A stretch of 64,000 bases of DNA from Solanum dulcamara. Taxonomy: Eukaryota; Streptophyta; Magnoliopsida; Solanales; Solanaceae. The stretch spans positions 79,992,001-80,056,000 of the forward strand of contig NC_077240.1 of assembly GCF_947179165.1 (NCBI RefSeq), given 5' to 3'. The notes beneath the pieces were generated by a model that saw nothing but the letters and a program-made list of their open reading frames with translations, made no database searches and was not told where the DNA came from. Positions 60,701-64,000 of the stretch are shown here, in pieces. How positions within the stretch are numbered: the first letter of the stretch is position 1; each line of letters begins with the position of its first letter. A program made the position numbers and the translations under genes.

Positions 60701-62270
60701 TAGAAATCATTTTGCGGGCCTTAAGATAAGAAATAAACTGACCCTTCACCACCGAATCATGACCCTGCCATTCAATAACAGGTTCATTTGGAAATTGGAA
60801 TTGGACTCGACGATTCCTACAATCTATGGAAGCATAAGATGCATGTAACCAATCCATCCCAAGAATGACATCGAAATCTATCATGTCAAGCTCAATGAGA
60901 TCACAAGGAATAACTTTATGCAAGATAGACACAAGGCAACCCCTATAGACCTTTCCAGCAATAACTGACTCACCAACGGGGGTAGACACCAAATAGGGCT
61001 CTAATAACATTTCAGGTAAAACATCAAATCTATTAGCAAGGAATAGAGTAACAAAAGATAAATTTGCACCCGGATCTAATAGTGCATACACATCAAAAGA
61101 AAAGACCTTTAACATACCGGTAATGACATTGGGTGCATCCTCAACCTCTTGTCTTCCATGCAAGGCATAAAAGCGGTTGGTGCGTTGGACACCTCCTTGG
61201 ACTTGTTGACCATGAGCAATTTGTCCTTGAGTCTTACCACCACCACCATCTCTACAATCCTTAGCATGGTGGCCCAGCTTGCCACACTTAAAGCATGCAT
61301 TGGAGCCGGCTAAGCATTCCCCTTTGTGAGTCCTTCCACACTTCTTGCAAGTGGGGAAAGTTTGAGTAGCAACATTCTCTCTTGGAATCATTGGTTTACC
61401 ACTCTTGTCCTTGTTGAACTTTGGAGGAGGAGTATTGGTGGAACCTTGTCCCACAAATCTTTGCCCACCTTGGCCTTTGCCATTGTTTCCATGATCGGAC
61501 CTTTGAGGGTTAAACCCTCCACCATCCACTCTAGCCTTTTTGAACCCCCTTAATCTCTCTCTAAGCTTCTCTTCTTCAATTTGTTCTGCGTAAGTCATTA
61601 ACCAAGAAATGTCCATCTCCTTGATCAACATGGCCGTTTTGCGCTCCTTAGACACCAAGCTTGAGACACCGGAAATAAACTTGCTCATTCTAGCTCTTGG
61701 CTCGGAGACCATGAAGGGAGCATACTTTGACAACTTAGTGAATTTGAGAGCATACCCCCTCACGCTCATACTTCCTTGACGGAGGTTGATAAACTCTTGG
61801 ATTTTGGCCTCCCTTAGCTCCAATGGGAAGAAGCGGTCTAGGAAGGCACCTTTGAACTCTTCCCATCCTATCGACCCTATTTCTTCATCCCTCTCAACAA
61901 TTCATTGTTCGTACCACACTCGAGCCACACCTTTGAGTTGATAGGCCACTAGCTCGACCTTCTCATTTGGTGGCACACCCATGATAGCCACAATCCGGTA
62001 CACCTCATTAATGAACTCCATAGGGTCCTCATCTAGTTTAGAACCATCGAACTCGGGTGGATTCATCCTTTGGAAATCCCGAATCCTAGAGGCTGCATTT
62101 TGCATTTGGGGAGGAGGAACACCTAGATTCCCTTGGTTAGCTACGACTTGGGCTAACAAAGTAATAACACTGCGAAACTCGGCATGGGTTACCCCGTCCT
62201 CATTAGGAATCGGAGGAGTTTGGTCCTCATCGTCAACCCTTGCTCTTCGAGGTGGTCTTCCACGAGTCAT
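57717..62270 (-). pseudogene. Ty3/gypsy Gag-Pol polyprotein, chromovirus-like, four in-frame stops
   Basis: One frame runs from ATG at 62270 (MTRGRPPRRARVDDED) to the stop at 57717. Order: Gag with AYQLKGVARVWYEQ, a zinc knuckle [14 protein letters not shown] near 61255-61295, the protease site [11 protein letters not shown] near 61050, reverse transcriptase ([23 protein letters not shown] near 60065), RNase H ([21 protein letters not shown]), then integrase with an HHCC finger (HPGSTK...CTNC) and core Asp/Asp/Glu. A chromodomain-like end, [19 protein letters not shown], follows. Order and end suit a chromovirus, possibly Tekay/Del. In-frame stops at 61902-61904 (TGA), 60483-60485, 59730-59732 and 58137-58139 (TAG) break the product; three fall where relatives have Trp. 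No frameshift was noticed. The element cannot make its own full polyprotein. Confidence 0.92.
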
Positions 62271-62469
62271 TATCTAGAGAACACAAAATGGGTCGTTAGT
62301 TAAAGGAAAGCTTAGGACACTCTAAGGCACGACATGAATTTGAAAGAAGTGAAAATTTTCCTAAACGCCTCATAGTTTCTTATTCATAATTATGGCGCGC
62401 TTCACAACCATGAACAAGAACCTATTCGATGCGGCATGTTGGACTTCCAAGGATCATTCAAAACTTCGG
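62271..62469 (-). other. 5' untranslated leader of the gypsy element
   Basis: Leader between primer-binding site and Gag ATG; on the minus strand it ends CTCTAGATAATG. No ORF is recognised. Confidence 0.7.
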
Positions 62470-62481
62470 GCTCTGATACCA
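62470..62481 (-). promoter_or_regulatory. Primer-binding site for initiator tRNA-Met
   Basis: TGGTATCAGAGC on the minus strand, four bases after the 5' LTR end, is complementary to the 3' end of plant initiator tRNA-Met. This is the standard primer of Ty3/gypsy elements. Confidence 0.92.
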
Positions 62482-62485
62482 AGTT

Positions 62486-64000
62486 TGTCACGACCCAAGC
62501 CTAGGGCCTAGACGTGACATGGCGAATGAGGAACCCGAAAGTACCTCAAACAAGCCTCTTAGCATTCTTTTAGCCTTTCATAGGTAATGATGATAAATAA
62601 ACAAGCGGAAATCATAATAAATCTTCAACTTACATATGTCCAACAATACCTCTAACTATTAGATTTAATGGGGCTAAGACAAGTCCCTATCTCACCCTCA
62701 ATCATAATAGAAGAAATGTCATAGTAAAATATCTTAACATATCATAAACTAGAAAGATAAAGGAGTATTGTTCCCGGAACATGGGAACTCACCGAAAGTA
62801 GTCTCCAATGGAATATCAACTAGCCACGTGGAGGAGAACGGGGAGGAGCACCGATCCCTACATGGTGATATCATGTAGGCAAAAGAGTATGCGTTAGTAC
62901 TTTGAATGTACTAAGTATGTAAGGATGCATGAACATTGAGGAAACATTAAAACATTTATGTAATCTGGAACATAATTTAATGTATGCATAATAAATCATA
63001 TAGATATCTTTTAAAACATTCATTTTGTGGGAAATTAACCATAACCGACATTTAAGACCATGCGAGCTATTACATGGAATCCAACATAACCCCCTACGTT
63101 GGCCGGGGAGACTACTTGCCGGGTAGAACTCCGTCAACTTCATTCGTTTCTTTAACTTTAACTTTAAGGGCTATTTATGGATCCATTAGCCTAAGCCTAC
63201 AAGGGCTCCTATGTTGGCACATAGTTAATGAGACAAGGGGTTGCTACTAGGATTCCCTTACCGAATCCCACCTCAATGCCTCATTCGGTGCTAAGTCAAT
63301 CCCACGGAATAGTTTAATACTTCAAAATATTCATAGCATATAACTTGAGAATTCAAACATTATATTCGATAGAATAGCTCATTAAAACATTTGATAATTC
63401 AAATATGCAAGAATTGTCCTTATTGAATAAAGAATCCATCATTCATATCATTTCATCATTCTTTCATTTCATAAGACTCCCTTTTTGATCATAAATATTG
63501 CTTTCATAAACATTTATTTGGAGTCAAAGCTTTCAAGTCAAACTTTATTAAAAACATAGTAAAACTAGGTGGGTTCAAATCACTTCAACTTGCAAATATG
63601 TATGTAAATAAATATACATAAATACTTTGAAATCCATTAAGTAAAAATCATGCTTTAAACAACCCACCATGAATTTCAAGAACCTTTAAATAGATAAATA
63701 GAGGAATTACTTATAAACCATCAATTCATACATATAAAATTATGTTGCATCAAAATAGACCAATAATTATTAGTTTAACCATGATTCATACCATTAAGTA
63801 AAAATAAGAATTACCATAAGAAAATATTACTTGAAATCAAGAGACTTAATTGAAAGAGTTTTTGGACTACATGGGTGGAAGAACCCATGGATAAATACAC
63901 ACATAACTTAGAGTAGAGCTTAAAGAAAATAAATATAATTTATCATATAATCAAAATAATTTAGACATGAGAGTGGAAGGAATACTCTCATTGAAACCTT
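62486..64000 (-). repeat. 5' LTR of the young Ty3/gypsy element (cut by window edge)
   Basis: Matches 55190-56704 base for base as far as read by eye. If full length it would end near 64809, outside the window. In minus-strand orientation this is the upstream LTR, carrying the promoter part beyond the window. Confidence 0.93.

Overview
The window is plant nuclear DNA. It is AT-rich, has genes split by canonical GT-AG introns, and is crowded with repeats typical of Solanaceae. These include RTE-type LINEs and SINE-like copies that share the tail CACTTGTGGGA...GGGTATG(TTG)n, GAGCCCGTTTGGAT-type MITEs and an Au SINE. Together with the protein homologies they suggest Solanum (tomato/potato group); the species cannot be fixed by eye.

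Five complete protein-coding genes and one very small one can be modelled. Minus strand 3263-11760: an eight-exon GPI mannosyltransferase 2 (PIG-V) gene whose introns carry a LINE and SINEs. Plus strand 21175-22578: a three-exon GPI-anchored lipid-transfer protein. Plus strand 25855-28244: a two-exon DUF538 gene with a duplicated 5' end and a repeat-filled intron. Plus strand 29585-29803: a 72-aa DUF761 protein. An inverted, broken copy of that gene and its 5' flank sits inside the DUF538 intron. Minus strand 32676-38862: an F-box/kelch gene closely resembling Arabidopsis SAGL1, with a 4.9 kb first intron holding a LINE, a copia remnant and a minisatellite. Minus strand 47639-52865: a six-exon DDX3/Ded1-type DEAD-box RNA helicase. 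All exon junctions given were checked by hand for phase and GT-AG.

The gene-poor stretches (11.8-21.1 kb, 22.9-25.4 kb, 39.1-47.2 kb) are made of transposable elements. Four foldback elements with 9-bp (or 8-9-bp) target duplications, a set of PIF/Harbinger-like MITEs with 3-bp duplications, a Stowaway MITE, and several nested insertions can be delimited to the base.

The right end (55190 to beyond 64000) is a recent Ty3/gypsy chromovirus-like element on the minus strand. Its two LTRs look identical over the 1.5 kb that can be compared, yet its polyprotein frame has four in-frame stops. It landed in an older, degraded gypsy element (54576-55189).

The genes look like unrelated neighbours rather than a pathway. 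PIG-V and the GPI-anchored LTP share GPI biology only in general terms. The most unusual points are the antisense DUF761 copy in the DUF538 intron, the duplicated DUF538 start that makes an overlapping upstream ORF, and the young but coding-dead gypsy copy.
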